20,000 nucleotides of DNA from Chrysomallon squamiferum (Eukaryota; Mollusca; Gastropoda; Neomphalida; Peltospiridae), in contig CM022671.1 of NCBI GenBank assembly GCA_012295275.1, positions 30,618,750-30,638,749 of the forward strand, written 5' to 3'. Shown piece by piece: positions 1 through 18,366 of this stretch. Position 1 is the first letter of the stretch; every line of letters begins with the position of its first letter. The notes beneath the pieces are model-generated. The model saw nothing but the letters and a program-made list of their open reading frames with translations, was not told the DNA's origin and did no database searches. Position numbers and translations under genes: made by a program.

Positions 1-219
1 GAGGTATGATCATCATAAATCTTCTGGGATCTTTTTTTTTACCGTGTAATTTATATTTGTATCTATATCTGTTTGTCTGTTCGTCTGACTTCTCCGTCAA
101 TCATCTTTTTTTTTTTTTTTTTTTTTTTTCTTGTGGCTTGATAATTATGTATAAACATTTTGAGAATGTTCTATTTATATGTTTGTTTGTTTGTTTGTTT
201 ATTTATTTACTTATTGCAG
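1..219 (+). other. Intronic sequence upstream of the first visible exon
   Basis: This non-coding stretch has a pure T run at 106-129 and a (TTTG)n tract at about 179-203. It ends in a good splice acceptor (ttattgcag, AG at 218-219). The first bases read GAG|GTATGA, which resembles a splice donor at 3/4, so the previous exon may end at the window edge; nothing here can confirm that. No gene is visible on the minus strand. Confidence 0.6.
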
Positions 220-9407
<9,188 letters not shown>

Positions 9408-9439
9408 ATATACGTACAAACATACGGAACTTTCAAAGC

Positions 9440-9445
9440 ATTAAA
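9440..9445 (+). promoter_or_regulatory. Candidate poly(A) signal ATTAAA for gene 1
   Basis: ATTAAA lies 32 bp past the TGA and is followed by a GT/T-rich stretch (TGTGTTCTG, then TGTTTATTTTGATTG), as expected for a cleavage site. The first canonical AATAAA is further on, at 9868-9873, and is the alternative. Confidence 0.4.
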
Positions 9446-9867
9446 TATATGACTGTGTTCTGAAAGATGTTTATTTTGATTGTAGCGTGATGATAACAGA
9501 TTTGGTTTATTTTTCAAGAAACTTAAAATCATAAATATTTTGCTCAATTTTTAATTTTAGTTAATTTATTTTGTTGAATTTTACCACTGAAAGTATTTCA
9601 CTGCATAAAAATGAAAACTAACTAAATCACAAATGCTGATTTATTTATTTTTTTAAATCTTTTAAACAATAGTATTAATGTTATTATTTACTCAAGAAAA
9701 ACTAACAAAGAGGGATATTGCTTTTATAAATATCTAACCTTTTTATATTTATATTAACAAATTTAATTTTGTTATAATATGCATTATTGAAATTGCTTTG
9801 ATTTTGTTACTCTGCACAAAATGGAAATGGTTTCGTTTTTCGTCTATTATATGATCCATACTTATCA

Positions 9868-9873
9868 AATAAA
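9868..9873 (+). promoter_or_regulatory. Alternative poly(A) signal AATAAA for gene 1
   Basis: This is the first canonical AATAAA after the stop, repeated at once in AAATAAAATAAAAC. It would give a 3' UTR of about 480 bp. Chance occurrence is likely in DNA this AT-rich. Confidence 0.3.
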
Positions 9874-10195
9874 ATAAAACAATAATAACCTGTTAAATCA
9901 TTATTGTTATGTAAAAGTACTGCCAAAGCCACAATAAGAGGAACAAATATAAAAAGAAGAAGAAAAAAAGGTACTTCTACTACTACTACTACTACTAAAT
10001 AAATAAATTATTCAGTACTTACAAATGTATGTGGGTAATCTTGTCTTTTACGATTTTGTTTTTCTTTATTTCAACACAACATGGATTGTAACAGTCGAGT
10101 CTAACTTCTGAAAACTCAATAAATTACAGAGGTGTTCTTATTATAGTCTTTTGTTTTTAGTGACTGAAATTGGTTTTAATATTAACAAATATAAG

Positions 10196-10242
10196 GTGTG
10201 TATGTATGTATGTATGTATGTATGTATTTATGTATTTATCTA
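10196..10242 (+). repeat. (TATG)n microsatellite abutting a SINE
   Basis: TATG repeats drift into TATT. On the minus strand they form the CATA-rich 3' tail of the adjacent SINE copy, which is typical of SINE tails seeding microsatellites. Confidence 0.85.
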
Positions 10243-10425
10243 TCGTGTGTACGTCTGAATAGACTCTGCACATAGACAATATTCGGGAACGCACTGGCGC
10301 AGGAGGACAAAGTTCAATCACGACCTCAGAAAACCCGTCATAGGCCGCTGACGAGACTCGAACATTTGGCACGTATTCGCCCGAACGGTGTTACCGTGCG
10401 GCCATTGAGACAATCTTCGTATGTA
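10243..10425 (-). mobile_element. tRNA-derived SINE, copy 1 (minus strand)
   Basis: The reverse complement aligns along nearly its whole length with 18193-18366. It has a tRNA-like head with a box A-like TGGCCGCACGGTAACA and a box B-like TGTTCGAGTC. A body follows with GAGGTCGTGATTGAACTTTG and CCTGCGCCAGTGCGTTCCCG, ending in CAGACGTAC. A CATA microsatellite follows as tail. The GGCCG start and long variable region suggest a class II (Leu/Ser-like) tRNA ancestor. It carries no coding capacity and lies between the two genes. Confidence 0.82.
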
Positions 10426-11130
10426 TGTAGATGTGTAGGTAGATATGATGTAGGTATGTGTATATGTATTGTCTCTTTGTATTGTCACGTAGCATGTATT
10501 TCTGTCTAACTATCTATCAGACTGTCTGTATGATTTGTCATGCCTTATGAATAATTAAAGAAAAACAAACGCATCTGGGAACCTTCCAAATTATTACCCT
10601 GTGGTACCTTTTAACTTGATTATCTTTTCTCTCTCTCAACCTAAATTATCTTTTGTGTTTGCATTTTTATAGTATTTCACCAATGAAATATAATTTATTC
10701 AGGCGTGTCGCATATATGAATACGGTTCACTAAATGAAACTGTCGCCAGCTCTACTCAGTTTCGAATCACGTGTAATTTTTACAAGTACATCTTGCAGCC
10801 AGACGTGACGAATACATGTTTTAAATGATGAAATTGTGACGTAAAGGGATCGAGGAATTTAAACTAAAATCTTTTAAAAGTTATAATATATCCTTAAATG
10901 TACAATGGCTTTCTGCATTACATTACAATTTTTTCCAGATCTTATCGTAAACTGAACCACTTCAGTTTTCCATTACCACAGCGCTGATCTGTAAAGGTTG
11001 ATTTTTAAAGTATCATGAATAGAAGAGACCAGTTGTTTCATTAAGGCTGTACAAACAGAGCTATGTGCAGCAGGATCATTTTGTTAATACAGTCACATTG
11101 TCACAGTTTGAGGCAACAAAAATAAAACTT
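10426..11130. other. Intergenic AT-rich spacer
   Basis: This holds a GTATGT/TAGG repeat-like stretch near 10420-10480. The rest is unique sequence with no splice-flanked open frame, tRNA or recognisable transposon end on either strand. Confidence 0.5.
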
Positions 11131-11149
11131 GACGGGGCTCGTTGAAATA

Positions 11150-11785
11150 CCATATGTCATATCACAGGTCAACTCTGTATATCACAGGACAACACTATAT
11201 CATAGGACAACATTGTATGTCACAGGACAACACTATATCATAGGACAACACATGTCATAGGACAACATTGTATACCATAGGACAACATTGTATATCACAG
11301 GACAACACTGCATATTATAGGACAACATTGAAAATCATAGGAAAACACTATGTCATAGAATAACATTATATCACAGACAACACTGTATATCATAGGACAA
11401 CATTGAAAATCATAGGAAAAAAAGATGTCATAGAATAACAAATATCACAGACAACACTGTATATCACAGGACAACACTGATATCATAAGATAACACTGTA
11501 TATAAATCATAACAGGCCAACACTGTATATCATAACACTATATATTATAAGAGAACATTGTATGTCAAAGGATAACATTGTATGTCACAGGACAACACTG
11601 TATATCATAGAACAACACTGTATATCATAAAAAAAAACCCACTCTATATGATAGGATAACACTATATGTCTTGGGACAACACTATAATCATAGGACAACA
11701 CTGTATATCATAGGATAACATTGTGTATCATAGTACAGCACTGTGTATTAGGGCAACACTGTATATCATAGGACAGTATTTTATA
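11150..11785 (+). repeat. Satellite of about 20-bp units (TATATCATAGGACAACACTG)
   Basis: About 30 diverged, indel-bearing copies of a roughly 19-22 bp unit are arranged head to tail. Variants alternate CATAGG/CACAGG and ACACTG/ACATTG. The first unit is fused to a leader (GGCTCGTTGAAATACCATA) that recurs at 12491 without tandem copies. No open frame is maintained, so this is non-coding. Confidence 0.93.
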
Positions 11786-11889
11786 GAATAATACTGAATA
11801 GATAGACAGGTGGATAAACAATTGAATAAATATTTAGCAGTCACTTCCAACAACAATGATAAAAATAAAATAAGGAAAATTATACAAAA

Positions 11890-11913
11890 ATGTTAATAAT
11901 AATGTTAATAATG

Positions 11914-11956
<43 letters not shown>

Positions 11957-11990
11957 TAATAATAATAATAACAATAACAATAACAATAAC

Positions 11991-12030
<40 letters not shown>

Positions 12031-12095
12031 TATAATAACAATAAATAAATTAACAAAAGAAAGAAAGAAAAAGAAAGAAAGAAAAAAAAAAAACG
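11890..12095 (+). repeat. (AAT)n/(AAC) block passing into GAAA-rich DNA
   Basis: AAT triplets, with AAC interruptions, run from about 11890 to 12050. A GAAA/A-rich tail follows (12055-12095). Confidence 0.95.
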
Positions 12096-12530
12096 ATAAG
12101 AAAAAAAGGCCCTCACCATGATCCTCTACATTGACCCCCCAAACAAAACGTCCCCAACAACCGCCCGCCCAAATGTTTTTTAGGAAAAAGCTTAAATTAT
12201 AATGATTAAGCGATTTTTAATACATCTGTGACATAATACATACCATTTACACAATTATATGCACAAACTGAAAAGATAGGAACACGACACACAATCTGCG
12301 TAACATTACTTGACTCCTATTGACAAAATGCATGTTGAAACACATTGTTGTATAAATTGCTTCTGAATTACAAACTGCGGGTGCACTGAGTTCAATACAT
12401 TAACTAGACCCGTTCATTTAGAATCATGACAGTTGCCTATCTTCAGATTCATGGGAGATATGCGCCAACTAAAAAAAAACAAAATACAACATGGCTCATT
12501 GAAATATCATAACCCATATCACAGGTCAAA
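12096..12530. other. Intergenic spacer with a C-rich island and a repeat fragment
   Basis: Bases 12135-12170 contain several C runs, unusual for this AT-rich region. Bases 12488-12528 match the leader and first unit of the 11150 satellite as a lone copy. No gene is seen. Confidence 0.6.
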
Positions 12531-12660
12531 TACATATATATATATCTATATATATATATATCGTTTTCATACATACATACATGCATGCATCTATCTATCT
12601 ATGTACGTACGTACGTATGTACTATGTATGTATGTATGTATTTATGTATGTAAGAAAACG
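12531..12660. repeat. Mixed TA, CATA, CTAT, TACG and TATG microsatellites
   Basis: Adjacent short simple repeats: (TA)n to about 12561, CATAC and GCAT to 12590, CTAT to 12602, TACG to 12617 and TATG to 12651. A T run follows at 12702-12721. Confidence 0.9.
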
Positions 12661-12949
12661 ATACACAGCTGTTTGAAGCATAGAAATATAAGCAGTGCTC
12701 TTTTTTTTTTTTTTTTTTTTTCACAGCTAGTACTCGATAAAAAGATAATTACTGTTTAAAATCAGTTCAATTTTTCATCGTTGGTTTTGAATAGTGTTAA
12801 GTGTGGGATATTTGAACAATCATGCATGAAAGTTTAATTTTGTTTTAAATTAAAAAGTCATTCCTACTTTCGTGTCATTCTGAAACCTTCGATAATATTT
12901 TTCATGATTACTGTAGAGTAATTAATAATGTAATATAATTGTTCATGAC

Positions 12950-13335
12950 GTATCATTAATATCGTAGTAGTATCACTGACATTGCAGTCTCATAATTGAA
13001 AATGTATTATTCATACTGTAGTATCATTAATATGGTAATATCTTTAATATTGTACTACCATTTATACTGTAGTATCATTAATACTGAAATATCTTTAATA
13101 GTATAGTATCGTTAATACTGTAATGTCATTTATAGTGTAGTATCATTACTACTGTAGCATTAGTTCTGCTGCAGAATAATTAATATCGTTAATATTACAG
13201 TATCGTCAATAGTGTAATATTATTAATATTGTAGTGTCATTTATACTGTATTATCGTTACTGCTCTACTATCAGTTTTATTTGCAGAATCATTGATATTG
13301 TTAATATTGTAGTATTATTATACCGTTCTTGAAAA
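12950..13335 (+). repeat. Degenerate satellite (ATACTGTAGTATCATTA-like) with 112-bp super-repeat
   Basis: Repeats of about 16-18 bp built from TAATACTGTAGTATCATT variants fill this stretch. A longer pattern, GCAGAATnATTnATATnGTTAA, recurs at 13171 and 13283, showing a 112-bp higher-order duplication. It is non-coding and lies 0.2 kb upstream of the second gene. Confidence 0.88.
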
Positions 13336-13542
13336 AACAAGAATGAAGTCAGAACGAGGCTTTAGCATATATATAACTTTGAAAAGAACTGACCGATCGT
13401 CGAAGTGAACAATTAAAATACTGCAATAAACCGATTTTCCATTTTGTATATATTAGGTCAATGTGGTTTACTATTTATACTATTTCATAGCCAACATGTA
13501 TATATAAAAAATACTGTATATTACAGTAGTATATTTTTCAAA

Positions 13543-13600
13543 ATGGCTACCTACATGAACTTGTTTCGGTCAATGGTTGCTGTAGCATTCATAGTTGCTG
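13543..13600 (+). CDS. Gene 2 exon 1: start codon and signal peptide
   Basis: The ATG is in a favourable context (CAAAATGG). The peptide MATYMNLFRSMVAVAFIVA has a basic residue followed by a hydrophobic core, as in a secretory signal. The donor TTGCTG|gtgaga ends in phase 1 and fits exon 2. An AG after TGTATATTAC at 13526 could be a 5'-UTR acceptor, so an upstream untranslated exon is possible. This is the least certain exon of the gene. Confidence 0.65.
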
Positions 13601-13891
13601 GTGAGAATCATATATTAACAGTTTGTTGGTGTTGTTGGTTTCTGCTGCTGTGACAGTCGTAGCTATAGTGAATATAATAATAATTAACTGTGGTTATGAA
13701 GAACTGTAAATTGTTTGTGCTGTGTTAGCAAAACGGAACCTTACCTGCTGTGATGTTGTCTTTGTTGTTGTTGTTGTTGCTGTAGTCGTGCTATTTTTTG
13801 CCGTGGTAGCGTTAATAACTGTAGTAAAAGAAAGTGTAATGGTTTTAGTCAAATGTTTACTATATTACTTTTGAAATAGTAATAGAAATAC

Positions 13892-13932
<41 letters not shown>

Positions 13933-14586
13933 ATGGTATTAGTTTTAGTGGAGGTGGTCGTAGTAGTACTGGCAGCAAAATGAGGAGTATTAGTTTAGTG
14001 GTATGAAGGTAATGGTACTAGCGTTTGAAGTAGTAATATTAGTAGTAGTAGCAGTGACGGTACTATAGGGTAAATAGTCAATAATGGTCGTAGTTCTAGT
14101 AGTAGTAATAGTAGTACTAGTAATAGTAATAATAATAACAATAATAGTAATATCAGTAATAACAACAGTAATAGTAGCAGTAGTAGTAGTAGTAGTTGTA
14201 GTGGTTGTGGTGGTGGTGGCTAAGGCGCTGATGTTTGTAGTAATAATAAAAGTGGTATTAGTACGCATAAATATAGTTGGTGTAGCCGGTTATGATGGTA
14301 GTACTAGTAGTACTAAATCTTGGTGATATGGTAGTAAACAATGATATAGCTTAATACCTCACTTTGTTCTAGTAAGCCATTTTGGGCATATGTCTACAGG
14401 ATTAATGTCGTATTTTGAATGATTTTGAACAGACTGTATATTTTAAAAACAATCCATCGAATTTTATTTAATCTAAAGAACGATCTTTTCAAAAATTCCA
14501 TAATGGTATTATTGTATACGGTATTGAAAGTAAATATTATCTCAAATCCTTGTATGAAGTGGCCTGATAATGGCATAAGTACCATA

Positions 14587-14658
<72 letters not shown>

Positions 14659-14730
14659 TATGACGATGATAATAATCAAAATGAAAATAATAATAATAAA
14701 TAATAATAATAATTATAATAAATAATAATG

Positions 14731-14762
<32 letters not shown>

Positions 14763-14880
14763 TAATAATTATAATAATAAAAAATAATAATAAATAATAA
14801 TAATAATCATAATAAATAATAATAATCATCACCATAATAAATAATCATAATAATCATCATCATAATAATAATAATAAAAA

Positions 14881-14911
<31 letters not shown>

Positions 14912-15085
14912 CACATAAGTGTATACTCCAGTGAGATCAGCTCTGCAGTGTTATCAGGATGTGAACACAACAGTTACCTGTGACAGTGGCTGCTGTGGAC
15001 AGTCTTCAGCGCAGTACTGTTGTACTGGGTCGTTAAGGTACGTTCTCCTGTCTTATTTTCAAGTTAAAAGTACGTAAGTGATATT

Positions 15086-15181
<96 letters not shown>

Positions 15182-16850
15182 ACAAAAAGTAAAATATATT
15201 AAAATGTAAATAAGAAAGAAAAACAAACAAACAAAATAAACAACAGCCAGTTTGACAAATGTACGTAAGACTGCTAGATAAGAAGATCGATACAAAATAC
15301 ATACATACATACATACAGATGTATATATATAAAGACAAACATATATATTATACGTTAACATAGATCAGACATACATACAAACACATAGGTAGGGAGACAG
15401 ACAGATCAGTGGATATACATAGACAGACTGACAGATAGTTTATAATACACGTATGCAATATTTCAGCAGTTTTGAAAACAATACTAAAATGACTAGAAAC
15501 TCAGTACATCGTCAGGAAACAAAAATTTAAATTTATCTTCTGTTTAGATTCTTTCATTTGCCTTCGCATCTCTTGAAATATGTTCTGCCTGTTTTATCAC
15601 GGACCTAATATGCTTCTCAATACATCTCTGCTATTTCTGTAAGTTAAACTTTCACGTGAAGCAAATTATCACAATAATTCTAGACTCTTAAAGCTGTTTG
15701 TCTGTCATTATTCATCGAAAGTTATATTTTTCAGAATGGACACTTTGATTCTAGTCGTTGTCGTAGTCGTAACGGTGATGTGTATAGCTGCCGCTGCTAC
15801 AGTGTGCTGTGTGTGTACAAGACGGTTCTCTGGTAAAAGGGAATTAAAAAGGGGACACGCGAGGGATACTAACATTGTTATATTATATGCAGGTACAAAG
15901 ACGTGTTTTTTTATATGTATATAGTTCATTTATTTTATTATTTTAAAATTATTTTGTTCAAAAGTCAGGTTATGGTGATTTTAATTTATACATTAGTGAA
16001 TGTAATCATTAAATGGCTCATTAAACATGTTTTCCCGCTTTATTTACACATTTAAGTTTTTACCAGGCTGAAAAACATAATAAATTTCTGGATGGTTCTT
16101 AAAAACAGACAGAAATCTCTGAGTAGCGAAACTGATTTAACAAGGAAATGTGCATGTTTACTTACGTTCAATAGTCATCATTGTTAATGCCTTGGTCACA
16201 GCAGGCATCATTTTCATCATCATCATCATCATCATCGACTTCGGCGTAATTTTATGCTACAAATAATGAAGATGAGATCAGTCATGGACGTTAGAGATAT
16301 CCATAAGTTTCAAAAATTTTGATATTAAGATATTTATAGTGTAACTTTTCTCTCAGGCGAAATTCAACAAATGATTCCTCTCGTCAAACCAGATTCTCAA
16401 CGACCTTCGCTGGAAATACAGCCATTTGATATGTGTGACTTGCCAACACCGCTGCAACCACCACTACGCTCAGAAAACTCGAAGACTTTAACAAATCCTG
16501 GTGCTCTCTCAAACCAGAAAGGACTGGATTCTAGCAGAGCGAACATCTCACAAAAAAAAATTGCTTGGGTATCAGAAGTTTCGCTATGCGCTGATCAGAG
16601 CAAGTCTGGTGATAATACTCTGACGTCTAAAACGCTTTCTGGAGATTCTAGAAGAACGCTGACAGAGGCACAAGAAAACCGTGCAGTCCCAGTCGATGGC
16701 AACGAAGCTGAGAGTCTGCAGCGTGCAGTCAAACCGGCTTGGACACAGCCTTGTCCTGGTGATCAAAGCGTAAACGCCATTTCTTTTATTGACAAGAAAA
16801 GGAAAAAGAATCGAGTGAAAGTAAAATTTGATGATAGACGAAGAACATGA
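13543..16850 (+). CDS. Six-cysteine single-pass membrane protein, Shisa/CYYR1-like (STMC6 type)
   Basis: Joining 13543-13600, 14932-15037, 15735-15892 and 16357-16850 gives 816 nt, or 271 residues plus TGA, with junction phases 1, 2, 1 all matching. Residues 1-20 form a signal peptide. The tiny ectodomain has exactly six cysteines (26, 36, 40, 41, 49, 50) in C-x9-C-x3-CC-x7-CC spacing and an N-glycosylation sequon NTT at 31-33. Residues 57-82 are one transmembrane helix ending in cysteines. Residues 83-271 are a hydrophilic tail with a PTPLQPP segment and a very basic end (KKRKKNRVKVK). This layout is that of the Shisa-like superfamily (single transmembrane, conserved six cysteines), whose members act as membrane adaptors and trafficking factors. 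No PPxY motif is seen. The specific role is unknown. Confidence 0.78.
13601..14931 (+). other. Gene 2 intron 1, filled with GTA/GTT and AAT repeats
   Basis: Contents are GTTGTT near 13760, (GTA)n at 13894-13933, degenerate AGT/GTA at 14030-14216 and (AAT)n at 14588-14913. The unique part (14217-14587) shows no exon. The acceptor region comes straight after the AAT block and has little pyrimidine tract. Confidence 0.75.
14932..15037 (+). CDS. Gene 2 exon 2: six-cysteine ectodomain
   Basis: The acceptor gtatactccag|TG completes a valine codon, and the donor TCGTTAAG|gtacgt ends in phase 2. Residues 21-54 carry CYQDVNTTVTCDSGCCG and YCC, six cysteines with two CC pairs. This spacing is the hallmark of Shisa/CYYR1-type ectodomains. 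A competing AG at 14946-14947 (CTGCAG|TG) would shift frame, so the upstream AG is preferred. Confidence 0.78.
15038..15734 (+). other. Gene 2 intron 2 with a GA microsatellite
   Basis: (GA)n at 15093-15177 starts 55 bp past the donor, then CATA/CAGA repeats occur around 15297-15440. The rest is unique AT-rich sequence with no exon signals. Confidence 0.75.
15093..15177 (+). repeat. (GA)n microsatellite
   Basis: About 42 uninterrupted AG repeats in gene 2 intron 2. Confidence 0.97.
15735..15892 (+). CDS. Gene 2 exon 3: transmembrane segment
   Basis: The acceptor atatttttcag|A completes an arginine codon, and the donor TATGCAG|gtacaa ends in phase 1. It reads MDTLILVVVVVVTVMC and IAAAATVCCVCT, a strongly hydrophobic helix of about 24 residues ending in cysteines (possible palmitoylation sites). 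Then come arginines and lysines (RRFSGKRELKRG), giving a cytoplasmic positive-inside flank and so a type I orientation. Confidence 0.85.
15893..16356 (+). other. Gene 2 intron 3
   Basis: AT-rich unique sequence with a short (CAT)n at about 16210-16237. It ends with a clear pyrimidine-rich acceptor (cttttctctcag). No other feature is seen. Confidence 0.75.
16357..16850 (+). CDS. Gene 2 exon 4: cytoplasmic tail and stop
   Basis: The acceptor gtaacttttctctcag|GC completes a glycine codon, then the frame runs 163 codons to TGA (16848-16850). The tail is Ser/Thr/Gln-rich and likely disordered. It has one proline-rich stretch (DLPTPLQPPL) and a lysine/arginine-dense C-terminus (DKKRKKNRVKVKFDDRRRT) that could bind acidic lipids or act as a localisation signal. 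Codon use and base composition differ clearly from the AT-rich flanks. Confidence 0.87.
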
Positions 16851-16881
16851 TGATATTTGTATCAGTTTAAGAGGCGCAGAA

Positions 16882-16887
16882 AATAAA
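16882..16887 (+). promoter_or_regulatory. Poly(A) signal AATAAA for gene 2
   Basis: Canonical AATAAA 32 bp after the TGA, in GAAAATAAAATTACC. The short spacing implies a very compact 3' UTR. Confidence 0.65.
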
Positions 16888-16955
16888 ATTACCTTGTGGA
16901 TTAATCTATAAGACAGATGTTTTTAATATTATATGAATTCAGTAATTCTATATCT

Positions 16956-16958
<3 letters not shown>

Positions 16959-17035
<77 letters not shown>
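16959..17035 (+). repeat. (TC)n microsatellite
   Basis: About 38 TC repeats, about 75 bp beyond the gene 2 poly(A) signal. Confidence 0.97.
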
Positions 17036-17044
<9 letters not shown>

Positions 17045-17248
17045 ATTATTTAAAACTGAAAAGTACTGTTTAATGATAGAGAGAAAAAAACAGAGCTACA
17101 GACAAAAAAAGAAAAATGAGTCTGCAATATAAAAGACATTGTGAAAAATTGAAAAATAGAAAAATACAGAGACGGTGAGTTAGAAAGGAAAGAGGGAGGA
17201 TTTTTACAAAATTAATAAAGTAAATATAAAAAATAAATTAAACGTAAT

Positions 17249-17370
17249 TAAAAAAAAAAATAAAAAAAAATAAAAAAAAAAAATATATCTGTATATGTAT
17301 GTGTATGTGTCTCTGTGTGTGTGTGTGTATATGTGTGTATGTGTGTGTGTATGTATGTGTGTGAGAGCAT
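17249..17370 (+). repeat. A-rich tract followed by TATG/TG microsatellite
   Basis: Poly-A with single T breaks (17249-17282), then TATGTG and GT repeats to about 17370. Confidence 0.9.
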
Positions 17371-17959
17371 TTATATATAAACAGAGAAATAGAGAGATAA
17401 GTGTATAGATTTATAAATAAATATACGTACATAAACTTTGAAAGATAAATTATATGCTTTTATTATCTATTCAAACTGGTTAACCTGATATAAATTAAAA
17501 CTAGTTCAGTTTTATTATATTATTATTACCCTTTTCTAGACGGATACTCTACAATACTCTGAGCACTCGTTAATTCAGGATTTGAGTCACACGTCCTATC
17601 ACAGAACGACAAAGAAAAAAATAAAGAAAATTCCTTTTTGTCAATTACAAACAATCGTAAATAACTAATAAATAACTAAAGCGTGGAAACAACATCATCT
17701 ATGACGCTACGAAAAGAAAGATTGCGGATGTTAACCCATACGAATCAAGCCAACCATTACCACCAGTTCTTGTTAGCATTCTTCAATTCGGAGAAAGTAA
17801 ATTACTGCGTCGGTGAACATGGTCTACATAAACACAGTGTTTTGTTATCGTGATTATTCTGTAATATAAAAGAGTTGCAAGGGGAAAGTTTTAATGGGTT
17901 ATCCAGAGTATGAGGATGTTTTATATGATCAGGATGAGAAACATTTTACTTTTTTAATG

Positions 17960-17961
<2 letters not shown>

Positions 17962-18016
<55 letters not shown>
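17962..18016 (+). repeat. (AC)n microsatellite
   Basis: About 27 AC dinucleotides. Frames through it read His-Thr or Cys-Val and are not genes. Confidence 0.97.
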
Positions 18017-18022
<6 letters not shown>

Positions 18023-18099
18023 CACACATACAATATACAAACACTCCTAAAGATACATTCACATTTACATACATAAGCACAGTCACACACGCACAGATA

Positions 18100-18180
18100 C
18101 ATGCATGCATACATACATACATACAGACAGACAGACAGACAGACAGACATACATACATTCATACATACACACACATATAC
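18100..18180 (+). repeat. CATA and CAGA tetranucleotide repeats
   Basis: (CATA)n flanks a pure (CAGA)n core at 18124-18148. The block lies directly upstream of SINE copy 2. Confidence 0.95.
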
Positions 18181-18192
18181 ATTTAAAACAAG

Positions 18193-18366
18193 GTTGTCTC
18201 GCTGGCCGAACGATAACATCGTCCGCCTTGGAGTGCGGGAGAATGGGGTGTCATACGTTCAAGTCTCGTCAGCGGCATCTGACGGGTTTGTGAGGTCGTG
18301 ATTGGACTTTGTCCTCCTGCGCCAGTGCGTTCCCGAATATTGTCTAAGTACAGAGTCTAATCAGAC
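18193..18366 (+). mobile_element. tRNA-derived SINE, copy 2 (plus strand), head and body
   Basis: The tRNA-like head (18193-18275) has box A-like TGGCCGAACGATAACA at 18203 and box B-like GTTCAAGTC at 18257. A possible anticodon stem lies in CCGCCTTGGAGTGCGG, and extra sequence between it and box B resembles the long variable arm of Leu/Ser tRNAs. The body matches copy 1 (reverse complement of 10243-10425) to about 18366 with moderate divergence. The head is too degenerate to be a functional tRNA gene. Confidence 0.85.

Larger units (their letters stand above)
9408..10195. other. Gene 1 3' UTR and AT-rich downstream spacer
   Basis: This follows the kinase stop codon. It is AT-rich, with a short (CTA)n at 9977-9997 and several A-rich stretches. 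No exon, RNA gene or transposon is recognisable. Candidate poly(A) signals fall at 9440 and 9868. Confidence 0.55.
16851..17893. other. Gene 2 3' flank: microsatellites and unique spacer
   Basis: After the poly(A) signal come (CT)n, an A-rich/GT-rich zone (17249-17370) and about 430 bp of unique sequence (17450-17893) in which I see no gene. Confidence 0.6.

Noticed and set aside
11150-11785. CRISPR-like array
   Set aside because: Units are contiguous, about 20 bp and diverged, with no unique spacers; the context is a eukaryotic intergenic region.
13499-13509. TATA box for gene 2
   Set aside because: TATATAAAA lies only about 40 bp before the ATG in DNA full of TATA runs. A possible 5'-UTR acceptor at 13526 would make the true promoter more distant.
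13990-14326. Thr/Ile-rich (minus) and Val-rich (plus) frames
   Set aside because: Degenerate GTA/GTT triplet repeat in gene 2 intron 1. The Val-rich plus frame is not the transmembrane exon, which lies at 15735.
14419-14703. Frame ending in a long Asn run
   Set aside because: The Asn run is (AAT)n. The preceding part has no start context or splice support.
17894-18076. Frame starting MGYPEYEDVLYDQ and running into His-Thr repeats
   Set aside because: The first 22 codons look protein-like, but there is no donor before the (AC)n tract and no supporting partner exon.
18193-18275. Functional tRNA gene
   Set aside because: Boxes A and B are degenerate, the stems are imperfect, and the sequence continues into a SINE body shared with another locus.
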